Source: Actinostola sp. cb2023
Lineage: Eukaryota; Cnidaria; Anthozoa; Actiniaria; Actinostolidae
NCBI GenBank assembly: GCA_033675265.1
Contig: JAUJYZ010000051.1
Coordinates: forward strand, 1 to 64,000
DNA: 64,000 nucleotides
Reading direction: 5' to 3'
The notes beneath the pieces were generated by a model. That model was not told where the DNA came from and ran no database searches. It was given only the letters and a program-made list of their open reading frames with translations. Shown here in pieces: positions 47,966 to 59,232 of the stretch; the stretch's first letter is position 1, and the number at the start of each line of letters is the position of its first letter. The position numbers and the translations under genes are program-made.

Positions 47966-50900
47966 ATGGCGCTGTTCGAATCAGCTAGCAAACAGCTAGT
48001 GAAGGATACAGGAAGATCCTCGCTTCATCCTGTGCTCGATCTTAACTCAGCATCTCAATGTAGAGTTATGTGTGTCGTTGAGAGGAAGAAAAGTCATTGG
48101 TTTTGGAAGTCGACGAAGTATTTGCCAACCCCGTTTACACTGAACGAAATATTGACCAAGGTGTGTTGTCTTTTTGTCCCGTTTTGTTGGGGGTACGTTG
48201 CCCTCTGTCATACCTGAGGTTCAATTGATTGTTTTATCCTAGAATCTTGTTTTACCACATGTTTGAAGTAAATTTGGATCCCCCTCTCAAAACTTCCTGG
48301 ATCCGCCCCAGGGAGGGAGGGGGTAAAAGGGCGCACGGTCTGTCTCCCAGAAGACCACTTTTGGGTCAAGGGTTACAGCCTGCGTAGCAAGCGTTTTTTA
48401 GGCCGCGCGGTAACGGCCAAAAAACGAAAACTCTTCCGCGCGGCCTAAAAAACGCTTGCTACGCAGGCTAGGTCAAGGGGCACGGACATTGATTATTGAC
48501 CTTTACCTTTTATCACACGCACAGAAAGTTGAATAAGGCTATTAAAATACTGTTGGTAAACAGCTAACTACTAGGCTTCAAAGAAAAAGCCAGTGTTTGT
48601 TTTGAAAATACTACATATCCGTTAGTTTTTTATATATATAATTTTAAACGTAAACAATTAATTTGACTGATTTAAACTATCCTAGCTTTGTTTGGGCTTC
48701 GAAATACCTTGTGACAAGCGCCATGGATTTGAACTTCGAAAATCACTCTGATCTCAGTACACCTATCAAATCAAATCAACACAACACGAACTGCCGGACA
48801 AGGTTTTGAAAATACTTCATGTCCGGCAGTTGACTTTTATGTATAATTTGAAGCGTAAGCTGCTCACAAGAACGGTGCAAAGAGAGCTGTATTTTAATTT
48901 GGGTCGATTTGAGATCTCTATCAATCCTTTTAACTGTTTTTGCCTTTTTAGCCAATAGATGTCAGTAGCAAGATCAAGACAACAGAATTCCTTTCCAACT
49001 ATTCTAATGACCCCACCCTTCGTGTGTCTGGCAAGCTTGGTGGTAAGTTGGCCCAAGAGCTTGGAATTGATGTTTCAACAGCTGATTCATTCATTGTTAA
49101 AATGGACCTTGGTACAATTAACAAAAGTGAAATAAGATGGCAAGACTTGAATAATGCACTGAAAGACCAAACACTCAACTTAGACCATGAATTTGTCCAG
49201 GCTATTCTGAACAGTAAGAGAAGAAAGCTGTGTATCATACATGAAATACTGACAACTACAAAGGATACCAATATACAGTCAGATCTGCAAGTACAAGGTA
49301 AGGGCACAGCTGACAGCCTTGCCAGTGAAACTGGTTACATTTCATATCAATATTATTGTTATGCAGGAAAATGCAAACAATTCTATTTAACCTAAAAAGT
49401 GGAATGCTGTTTAACTTCATTAATGTTGTTTTGTAGTTTACAATTAGAGGTACACTGTATACATGATACATATTGCAATCACTTATCAGTCTATTAAGGG
49501 TGGTAGTATAGTGATGAAAATATATTGGGAAGTCAAAATCACTCACAGGCCTACTCTAAAAGAATGTAAAAGATTACTGGGAACGGTGGTGATGAAGAAC
49601 TTCAAAACACATCTTTTCAGAGGCTTTTTCAAACCAAAGAACTACAATCAAACCAAGAACCGAGCGAAGAACTGATACCTCGTGGTGATGTGATAGTTGC
49701 CATGGTTTCGACTTTGGACCAATCGAATGACATGCTGCTCTCGGGATTCCTGTTGCCGGGATGGACTGGAACCTCTGAACCCCCCAAAAAGCCCATTTTA
49801 AGACTCGGCGTCTGCCACAGGCAATTCACCGAGTAATGAAATTAAATTAAAATTATCAATCATCGATCACCACCAGTTTTCATCATTTCAGATCAAACAC
49901 TTGTTTTGTTTTGTTTGCCAGGCGGTGCTGATGCACAAGCATCTTGTTTAACTAAATTATCAGTTAAATTAGATGGTTCTGTTCAAGACACTCATCATCG
50001 TTCCTTTGACATACCAAATGACACTGTCATGGCATATGGATGTTATCAGCTGAATACATCAGAAGGGCTTGGACAACTAGAACTAGCTGTAGACAGAAAA
50101 CTAGAGGATGTTGTGTCTGATTCACCTGATGGTTCACCTCCTTTGGTATTTGATCAGCCTGATGGAGCAGGTAACATACTCTAGATAATAAATTATTAAT
50201 ATCTATATAGTTCTAATAATGTCGTTAATTACTCGGGCTTCCTGTGGCACACTGAATTGAAAAATGGGTTTTCTTTAAAATTTCTTGTGGCCACAAATCA
50301 CCAACTGGGTACCAAAAGGCACATGTGCTCTGTGCCGCTGAGAAAACCGAAGGCTCATTGCTGAAGCCCATAGAGTGAATGCTGAAAGAGCATCTTGTTT
50401 ATTTATAATATAATATCATCATCATCATCTTTATTATTATTATCATCATCAATACAGATCAATGGAATCATCTTGTGTTTTAAACCAACAGATAGTGCAT
50501 TGACATCTGCATTCAATGCCTTGATGAAATCTCCACATAAGGATGAGATATTACAGTGTTTCAGGGAGATGCTGGTTACTCCACAATATTTAACACAAAT
50601 AGTAGACCTGGTAAGATTTTGCCAGGAATTTGTATGAAGACCCTGTGAATTATTGCTTGTTAGTTATTTCCTAAGGTAATTTGGTTATAACAAGGAAGAT
50701 GAAACCGAGCTCTTTATACTACTGCATGCGGAGGGATGGTGAACACTGGTCCCAAGAAATGTTTTCTCATAAAATTTACCTGGATCTGAATCCTAACCCC
50801 CAACCTAACCCTAACCTCAAAGTCTTGATTCTACCATATGCTACCCCTATGATACAAGAGTATCTTTTTTCTATAATATATTATTATTGTAAAATAATTA

Positions 50901-51831
50901 TACATGTAGGTTCCACAGTTTTTGTCAAGTATATAGTGCTATCTGTTCGATAAATTATTATCCAGTGGAAGGATATATCCAGCACTATCTACTCTTTGAA
51001 CAACTGGGACTCAGTTATTTATTATCTGGATAATATTAGGATAATGTAATGTGGATTTTTTGTAAGAGCATCAAGTCTGATCATATTTTGTATGCATTAA
51101 TTACATGTAGCTTGAAGATGCCTGTGATTCCTTTCAACAAGAAAAAGTTCAACCTTACACTCGGGATGGATTAAAGTCTTCACTTAGTTCTTGCAATGGC
51201 TGGGAGAAGCTTCTGATGCTTTTAGGATTTAGCTTTGACCACAAGAAGGGAAGGAAGATGATATATCCTGAGGACGATTTCAAGGACATTGTTTTCTCAT
51301 GTTGCGGCCTTGCAACTGCTTTGTATGGTATGTAGACTGAAGAAGTGTCCAACTTAAATTCATCTCTTGTTGTCTTATTTGGTATTTCCATTTTATTTCC
51401 AGGTCTTACTAGCCAGCAGTGCCTTGCCTTAAAAGATCATACACCTGAATATTGTGATCCACTCTTGTATTTGGTATGTTAATGCCTTCTCTCTCCTCTC
51501 ATTACACCCAAATATTTTTAGTCCTGACTCTTCTGGATCAAGTTTTGTAGGGTGAAAATTACTTGATAATTATTGTGACATGTAGTTATTTATGCTGTCT
51601 TTTGTTTCTATCCAGATACGCAATGCTATTTATGGCAGAAACACACAAGCCGATGACCCAAAGCTAAATAGGATTTACACTCATTCATCAAGTCCTGGAA
51701 AAAGTTTTATGCTTGCTTTAGGGTTTAACCTCACCACTGAGAAAGGGAAAGATATGCTGGCATTGCCTATTGACCATATGTGCCCATTAGAAGATGCTTA
51801 TGTTGCTGTATTTGTGATGTCTTCAAAGTAA
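47966..51831 (+). CDS. GSDME: Gasdermin E-like pore-forming protein
   Basis: Gasdermins are cytosolic effectors of lytic cell death. Protease cleavage frees an N-terminal domain that forms membrane pores. Seven exons join in frame to about 470 residues: 47966-48160, 48952-49297, 49922-50170, 50492-50610, 51111-51327, 51403-51473 and 51616-51831. ATG 47966 starts [16 protein letters not shown], and [20 protein letters not shown] matches the conserved start of GSDME and pejvakin. Exon 2 holds the pore-domain core ([15 protein letters not shown]), and exon 3 ends with VMAYGCYQL like the IAYGVIEL block. The linker has two caspase-type sites, DSPD|G (Asp250) and DQPD|G (Asp261), comparable in place to the DMPD site of human GSDME. 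Exons 4-7 give the helical C-terminal domain expected to hold the pore domain silent. It is convergent with EFHB. Confidence 0.92.
48377..48469. repeat. 93-bp foldback in gasdermin intron 1
   Basis: Perfect arms of about 34 bp (AGCCTGCGTAGCAAGCG ... GGCCGCGCGG and complement) with a loop of about 25 bp. GGTCAAGGG is found near both sides. Confidence 0.85.
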
Positions 51832-52550
51832 AGTGTGGTTTATTTGGAGAGAGCTAAGTGGACTATGTTTTGTAGTTTTACTGAAACAGTAGGAGTATGA
51901 ATAGTGGCTGTATTAGGTTTACTTTCTAGGAGTTTCTTCAACCAATTTTTATTTTTGAACTTTCAGGCTCATTGGCCCTCATTAGGGATAGTCGATAATT
52001 ATTGTTAAACCTTCTGGTTACAACAAAATATGTGTACAAATACTTGTATGTGCGTACAAGTGTCACACTCTAAATATTACACATCTAACAATAGAATGTG
52101 TGAATAATTAAACACAACAACTATAATTAGAAATAGTAGTACAACAAAAAATAATGCTATTAGAATAAATTAGACAAAGAATGACATAAAGGTAAAGAAC
52201 TGACCAATTCAAAATAATGTCTACTATAAGGTAGACTTGATGGTAAAGCTAATGTTGAAGTATTTTCAACAATTTTATTTGAAAATAATGGAGATAAAAT
52301 GTTCACAACAAATTTGATTTAATTGAGTAAAATAGATTCATAGTCTTACAGACTGGAAAACTGTACACTTAATTAGCAATAATTTATTCATGCTTTTTCA
52401 GGTCACCAATAGAAAAGGTTAAAATCCTAGATGTGTGTGGCCAGCGTGAAAATATTTTTTAAAGAAAAGTACACCAAGATAATATTATTATCAATATACA
52501 TACAATCCTTTTACATTAATTTATGTAGTTATGAGTGATTTGATGTAACA
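51832..52550. other. Spacer between convergent gasdermin and EFHB genes
   Basis: AT-rich 720 bp between the two stop codons. I see no coding exon or clear repeat. Confidence 0.6.
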
Positions 52551-55500
52551 TTAAACTGCTTGGCTTTGCATGACTTTAGGGGCAGATGCCTCATCCATGA
52601 CATTTCTAAATGATTCCACACTCACCTAGAAAATAAAGATTTATAATAATTATGAATATTCTCAAGAATATGAAACTTGTATAAATATACATGTAGTTGT
52701 GACAGGACATAGTCTCATTGCGTTTTACAACCAATGAAGGTCTTTTGGGGGCACATATGAAAGGTGCCCATGGCAGCCGAGCAGCTTACAATCATGAGGA
52801 GTTTTAGGCAGCCGAGCAGCTTACAATCATGAGGAGTTTTGCCATGGGCACCTTTCATATGAAAAATACTCCTAATATGTTATGCCTCCAATTTTGAAGT
52901 AGGTCATTGAACCGGGTAACAATCCCATACTCTTTTTGAAGAGTTCAACAGGTTCTTTAATGTCCCCCATGTACAGGTTAGAGTCGGGAGAGGACCTGCG
53001 GTTTAACGTCCTTATCTGAGAAGCTACATTATATATTTATATTATGCCATTGAAGCATTTAAAAATCTAGAGTTACAGTGTAATCACTCAGGTTGGACTG
53101 CGATCATGACAATAATTCAAATACATTAAAGACAGCCACAGCTTTTTGTAGCAATGTTAGTCAAAGACTTTGAAGACAACATTTTTCATATTGGTCAATA
53201 CAATTTCATAGTTCTGATTAATCAGGTAGACTCACCAGGCCTTGTGGACTGGTTGTAGATGCCACATCCCATATTGTATTAAATATTTCAGGAGTCATTT
53301 CCACGCCAATGCCATCTATGATTCTTCTCATCTGTTGAAAATACATGTATTTCATTATGAGTTGCTTAGAAACGGTCATACATGTATGGCAAGTACATTA
53401 TTTTGTCAGACAAACAAAACTGAGATTTCTCAATGTCACAGGTGATAGTACATTACACAGGTCCAGTAGGGCTATAGTTAGTGTTAGTCTTGGTAGCCGT
53501 GGCCTGGGTGGAGACCATACAATGTGTACTACATGTAGCTGGAACCAGGGTAGTCGAAGCATGCATGTTGCAGTCAATACATTTTACTGTACCTCAAATT
53601 TGTCTCTTGGCTGAAAGAAATCTTTTTCGTAGACTCCATGATTGCTGTATAATGACGGATTGATTAACCCATAAGCATCAGACTCATCACCATAATTCTA
53701 AAATATAAAAATGAAGAACATTTTATTGACTATTGGCTGATTATCTTTATCTACATGTATCTCAACTGGTAGAATTTATATTTGGGAATAATCAATAATA
53801 TAAGGTGCCTGAGTTCAACGTACTATTCTGTCACCAACTCTTCGTATTCTTGGTGCAGCAAGATCGGCTCTAATAGTAGGTACACCATAAGCTCTCCAGT
53901 CTGAAAATTAGGAATAAAATTAATAAGGTCAGTGATTTATTTAGATTTTCAATGAAACTACGATAAATAATTGATAATTTCATTTCAAATGACTTCATTA
54001 ATTACAAACATACTTCCTGTTCTAATTCCACCAACAGTTGCATTGATAAGTGATGATGATTGCTTCCATCCACCTACAGCTTTATCAATTTGTTTGGTTA
54101 AAGAAGTTAGACTGGCATCTTCTTGTTTCCCTCCCTGTAGGAAATGGAAGGAGTTAAGAATCAGGTCAAGGTTTTTGAGCATTGATCTCACTGTTAATAA
54201 TCCTCCTAGCAAGTGGACATACCAGGTGAGGATCCAGATCCGTTTTACCAGTTTATGGAAACCGGTCAAATATTTACATTTTACAGAGCAACCTATAATA
54301 CTCGACTCGTTGCGAGCTTTCCTTGGTGTCGCTGGCTCATATTGAGTTCAGAAACCGGTCAACTTTTTTTTTCTGGATCCGCACCTGCATACTTTACAGT
54401 TAGTAGTAGTATCACTGTGCAAGAAGTTGTTAGAAAGTTACCTGTTCATCCATGGTGGCTCCAACAATTTTGCCAGTTGGCATTTGGTCCTTCCAGTTTA
54501 AAAAGTTAGCAAACTCTACATAGTTTATTTGTCCATCTCTGTCACTATCACAGGCAGCAAGTAAAGACTTTAAAAGTTCTTGTTCTACTGGAAGGTTGAA
54601 CTGTGTGCAGACATTTTCTAGTTCCACCATGCTTATTTTCCCTGATTTATCCTACACAGCAAGGTTGCAAAAATATTAGATATCACACCATGGGAGTTAA
54701 TTTATTGTCATGTACATGAGTATGTGACATAAAAATCATATTCTATGTGGTACATACTTTATCATAATGTGCAAATGCAGCTTGCAGATCGTTGAAATTA
54801 TGATAGTTGGCCTTTTTGAGGTGCTGTCTAATGGCTGCAATAATGCCCCTTTCTCGTTCTTTTCCCCTGAGATAATCAGAAGACATTCGCATGTGTATCA
54901 AGTCACCGGCACCATATTCATCAGGCTTTACAAGAACTCCAAACACATAGTCTGGTCCAACATTGAGAGTGTCCTTGATGGGATCATGTGCTTGACCAAG
55001 CTGTGGCTGTGTTCTTTCTCTGAAATTATCTACTCTTTTTGATACTATTTTGGTGCACTCTCTCTCTGAAGAAAGAGAGAACAATAATGATGATTAGAAA
55101 TCCATGGATTTAGGGAGAGGTACAATTGAAGGGCAAGAGGATTGAATGTTAATTCTCATGGATTTGTTACGGTAATCCTGTCAGAATACAAAAAGCAAAG
55201 AGAAGATCAGGATATATATTAACATGTTCAACTCACTGTTGAGTGTCATGAAGCCATTTCAAACTCTTTTTAACATGAATGCCATCGTTGTTATGTGGAG
55301 TTCCAATACCAAATGTGCTGTCCTTTGGTACGCGACTCCAATTATATTTTCTTTCATAACTCTCTCCTAATGTGCATATAAGAATATAGATACCAGTGAA
55401 AAACTGTCTGCTTCAATAAGATTGCAAATAACTTGTCAATTATTATTATAAATATCAAATATACAAAATGCAGCATCTTCGATGTCTATATATAGAATCT

Positions 55501-57297
55501 AAAAATATTGCAAACTACAAGTTAAGTTGCACTGTCATCTCGGTTCAGCTATATAGGTTGCATAGTATAAATACAAACAATGGAAAGATGATGATTAAAT
55601 GTATTATACTTACCAACATCATAGTCATGATGGCTGAATTTGTAGAGTTCTTTTCCTTCCATAGATTCCTTGATGACTTGTTCAGCTGTTTTATCAGGAT
55701 TGACCATTTCTCCTGCTGAACCATCTGTCACATGACACAAAACATATCAGAAGAAGTACAGATAATAATATTGGCTGAACAATTTGTTTATGTACCTTTA
55801 ATGGTCTTTACTCCATAGCAATCTTCATAAAGTTTGGCTCCATTTGGTAGGTTTGGTATTTGATCATGACATTGTCCTATAATAATAATAAAAACATGGG
55901 GTGAGTATACAGCTATTTCAAAAAAGGTTGTCTAGTGTTTCGTGCATATTGCACATTGCGTATTGCACTTTGCTTATTGCATTGTGTATTCGATGATTGA
56001 AACGCGTCTTAGGTGTATAAAACTGAGTCATGCCACCACCATATAAACATGTAGTGATGGGCTTCGATGGAAAGTTATTTGGTTTGTCGACATTTTGAGC
56101 TCAGTGAATAGAAAAATGATTCTCAGTACATGTTATCGTATGCAAAACGCAATACGCATTTCAATGAATTTAGAAATTATTTTGCACTGTACACATACTA
56201 TTATATAGTCTGCGAACAGTCCCTCCTTTTCCCTCCAGACTCAGTGAAGACGAGTTTTTAGAATCCTGTGAGTCTGGAGGGAAAAGAGGGACTGTTCACA
56301 GTCTAGTATACACATACCTAGAGGGGCATTGTTATGACTTGCATATATTCCTTCCTTCTTGACAAGCATCTTTTGTGCAAACAATGATTTCTTTGGGGGA
56401 TTTGCAAGATCCCCTGCCTGTATGAAGAAACAGTGTCAATAAACCATCTAACTCCACCACAAAAATACCATTTCATTCATCCACTTTTTTTCACTTACCC
56501 AAAGTGAGGGTTTTGTGCTAACTCCGTGTTGAATAGCTACAGCAATATTAGGATCATCAGCTCGTCCATAAAATACTCTTTCTATTCCTTCTCTTGGCTG
56601 GGTAAATGCTCTGAACTTTTTGACTTCGTCTGAACATTTAGTCTACAAAGAAAGAAAAAAATAAATATAAAAATTAGATAGATATAAAATTAAAATTCAG
56701 TAAAAACTACTTTTGACTACAACTTCTAATACATGTACCTCTTCCTTTATTTGTAAACAATCTCTTGCAGTGTGGCCCGTTACATCGAATAGTTTGCCAG
56801 CCTGTGAATAGCACAAGACACTCCATGAATCCCCACTCCATTAATTGAATCACACAACCGTCCCACTGTTCTGTGCAGCGTTTTAGCAGAATTGAAATAA
56901 ACCCAACACAAAATATCGTGACCCTGACGACCATGACAATTTATACAACGAACCATTTTGGCATTTATAAATGTATAGATATTCAAGTAGTTATTAGATG
57001 ATACCCCAGTCCATATAAGACTTATATACAGTCCAACAGAAAGTTTGAGGGGGATATATCTCCAGTTGCTCCAAAATATCCGTTTTGTTCTGATCAAAAA
57101 GCGGGGAGAAAAAGAATGCTTTCAAGTAAGCTTAATTTACCCTTCAAAGTAAACGAAAAAACTAGAGACGCTTACAAATACAATGATCAGTAACAAAATA
57201 AACTAGACGGAGTCGAGACGCTCGAGATTTGTACTGGGATACTTACTGCTGGGATGTCGCTGTTTCGGTCCATAAATCTACCGGCATTACTAAGCAT
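52551..57297 (-). CDS. EFHB: EF-hand domain family member B (ciliary)
   Basis: EFHB/CFAP21 is a calcium-binding protein of ciliary doublet microtubules, also linked to store-operated calcium entry. Fourteen minus-strand exons join in frame to about 555 residues: 57247-57297, 56739-56801, 56499-56642, 56318-56417, 55796-55876, 55614-55724, 55237-55366, 54758-55061, 54442-54651, 54014-54134, 53824-53900, 53593-53697, 53236-53331 and 52551-52625. There is no ATG further upstream in frame before a stop, so ATG 57297 is used. Family blocks include REGIERVFYGRADDPNIAVA, NVGPDYVFGVLVKPDEYGAG and NYGDESDAYGLINPS. Two canonical EF-hand loops fall near residues 327-338 (DKDKSGKISMVE, split across an intron) and 363-374 (DSDRDGQINYVE). 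Human EFHB is longer at its N-terminus. Confidence 0.92.
52754..52861. repeat. Foldback enclosing a 36-bp direct duplication
   Basis: CATATGAAAGGTGCCCATGG at the left pairs with its complement at the right. Between them a unit starting GGCAGCCGAGCAGCTTAC is present twice in tandem. It lies in the last EFHB intron. Confidence 0.8.
56206..56305. repeat. 100-bp foldback in an EFHB intron
   Basis: TAGTCTGCGAACAGTCCCTC pairs with its near-complement at the right, and TTTTCCCTCCAGACTCA with TGAGTCTGGAGGGAAAA. It ends 12 bp from an EFHB exon boundary. Confidence 0.8.
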
Positions 57298-59232
57298 TTC
57301 TGAAGTCTTTCTGAAGTCTTTGCAGAGAATCCTTTTAGTGTTAATCGGCGGAAGATCACGAGAGTGAAGTGCCAGGTGCAAGTCAAAGGAAATGCTCCAG
57401 ACAGGAATAAAATTCACACGCTGAGAAAACTCGGATATTTTTCAGTCTCGAGTTGTGAGATAAGAAAATATTAGACTTGGATGATATGAGGGTACGTTGC
57501 AGAGTTTTCTCAAAAAGTCTAACAGTTTTTCTGAATACCGTCTCCGTTCAGGATCTCCGAGTAAATAAACTTTCAGTTGCCACGTTTGTTACGTAAAGCG
57601 TCGTGTTGCCTAGCAACAACTGCTACATACATTTTTCATCTTCCGGTTGTTGATTACTTCCGGTGCGTTTTACATTTTTTGACACGCAAAATAATAATGG
57701 TGTTGAAATAAAGGTTTTAGCCTATTTACCATAAACTTGGCTCATTCTGCAATATTATTCCTGGTAGTGAGTCTAATATTTATTTGATCTACGGGCCAGA
57801 GTTTGGACACAGGCAGTCAGGCAGCCCAAACTGTGATCTTGTGAATAATTGTAGAGAATGTATGTAGAATTACAAAATAACGTACAATGGCACTTACGTT
57901 GTCAATAAAGGACTGAAAATTCACCACAGTGTTGATAATTTACTGTTCTATTGCCCTGATGTGTTAGTTTTGCGTTTTAGGCCGTTTTTATTTTTTTTCT
58001 CCCTTACCCTGTAAAGCGTCTCTCATGCTCGCATTAATTTTTATGGCATTTCCAGTTTACTGATCTTGCGATGGTTTATGGTTTGAACTGATTACTTGGA
58101 GAATCGTAGCCAACAATGCATTGTTCAGGGCATTACTGATGTATATTGTACATTTATTGATGTCAGGGACACCTGGGAGAACAGTTTACTGAAAAAGCTT
58201 ATTATTATCCGCTAACCTTCCAGTTTCTGGAGTCCCTCAAGAAAGTATATTGGCTGGTTTATGTAAATGACCTTCCTTCAGTGGTCGACATCACCATCGC
58301 ACTGTTTGCTGATGACTCTAAGTGCTATATGAAATTGTGTTTTTTTCAAATCTGAAATATTTAAAAAATAAATTGCACAAACCCAGAATTTCCCGAATTT
58401 CCCGCCTTTTTCATGGCGCGTGCGCGGCCGTGCACATGATTCTGTTGAAAAATTATTACAGAAATTGCCGCATTTTAATTCAGACCGACGGAAGCTGAGT
58501 TCCAAAATGGCGGTTGTTTTCGATTTCTTTACTTGATAAGTCACAACCCAAAGGCAAAGCGCAAAAATGTAACTTTGGGTCGGGTATTATTTATAAAGTG
58601 TAGAATTTAAGCTGACAGTCAAAGAACATGTGCGATGATTTTCTTGTTTTGGTTCGTCTACTCGAAGTCGTCACTCAGTTTGACCTTTGGTTTAGTTTGT
58701 CTGGGTAAATGCAGAAGTCTTTTCTTCGAATATTTGTTCGAAAATTCACATAAAGTTCACTACAAATGAGTTTTGATACCCTTGTTACGTAACAGTAGAA
58801 GTGATAAGTGGAATATTGCAGGATCGGAGAATAAAGACTGGCAATGATTTCAAAAAACATCCGTGATGCGTTGCGGTCGTAGACATGTGTCCAGACAATG
58901 CAGTTAGCTTAGCCAGCGAAGTGTGCAAAACAGAGCTAAGTTCCCTGTAATTTGTGTTGCTGACAGGTGCCATTTTCCAGGGCATTTCCGACTCTTGGAA
59001 TAAATCGAATGTAATTTTAGTCAACTACATTATCAACTACAGAGTACCCTGCGAGCAGAGGGGTTTTTTTTTCTACTCGCCCAGGAAGCGATTCTACAGT
59101 ACGTGAAAAATTCCGGAAGTGGGATATATACTCTCCCCAGGAGACTGGCTCGAGTGATGTCAAAACAAGGGTCTAGACAAGTACAGCAGTCTGTAATATA
59201 ATGTTCACTGGTTCATTCACTGGACTTTCACA
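57298..59232. other. Intergenic region between divergent EFHB and aldo/keto reductase
   Basis: It contains a reverse-transcriptase relic (58222-58335) and no other recognisable gene. Promoters of both flanking genes are expected here. Confidence 0.5.
58222..58335 (+). pseudogene. Relic of a non-LTR retrotransposon reverse transcriptase
   Basis: One frame reads VSGVPQESILAG, the conserved SGVPQGS-ILGP block. After a one-base frame change the next reads VYVNDLPSVVDITIALFADD, ending in the FADD catalytic motif. The two blocks are closer than in an intact enzyme and out of frame with each other, so this is a decayed LINE-type fragment. No more of the element can be traced. Confidence 0.75.

Noticed and set aside
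57298..57417. Longer EFHB N-terminus extending upstream of 57297
   Set aside because: The frame is open to about 57417 but has no ATG before the in-frame stop. The first ATG, at 57297, gives a sensible family start.
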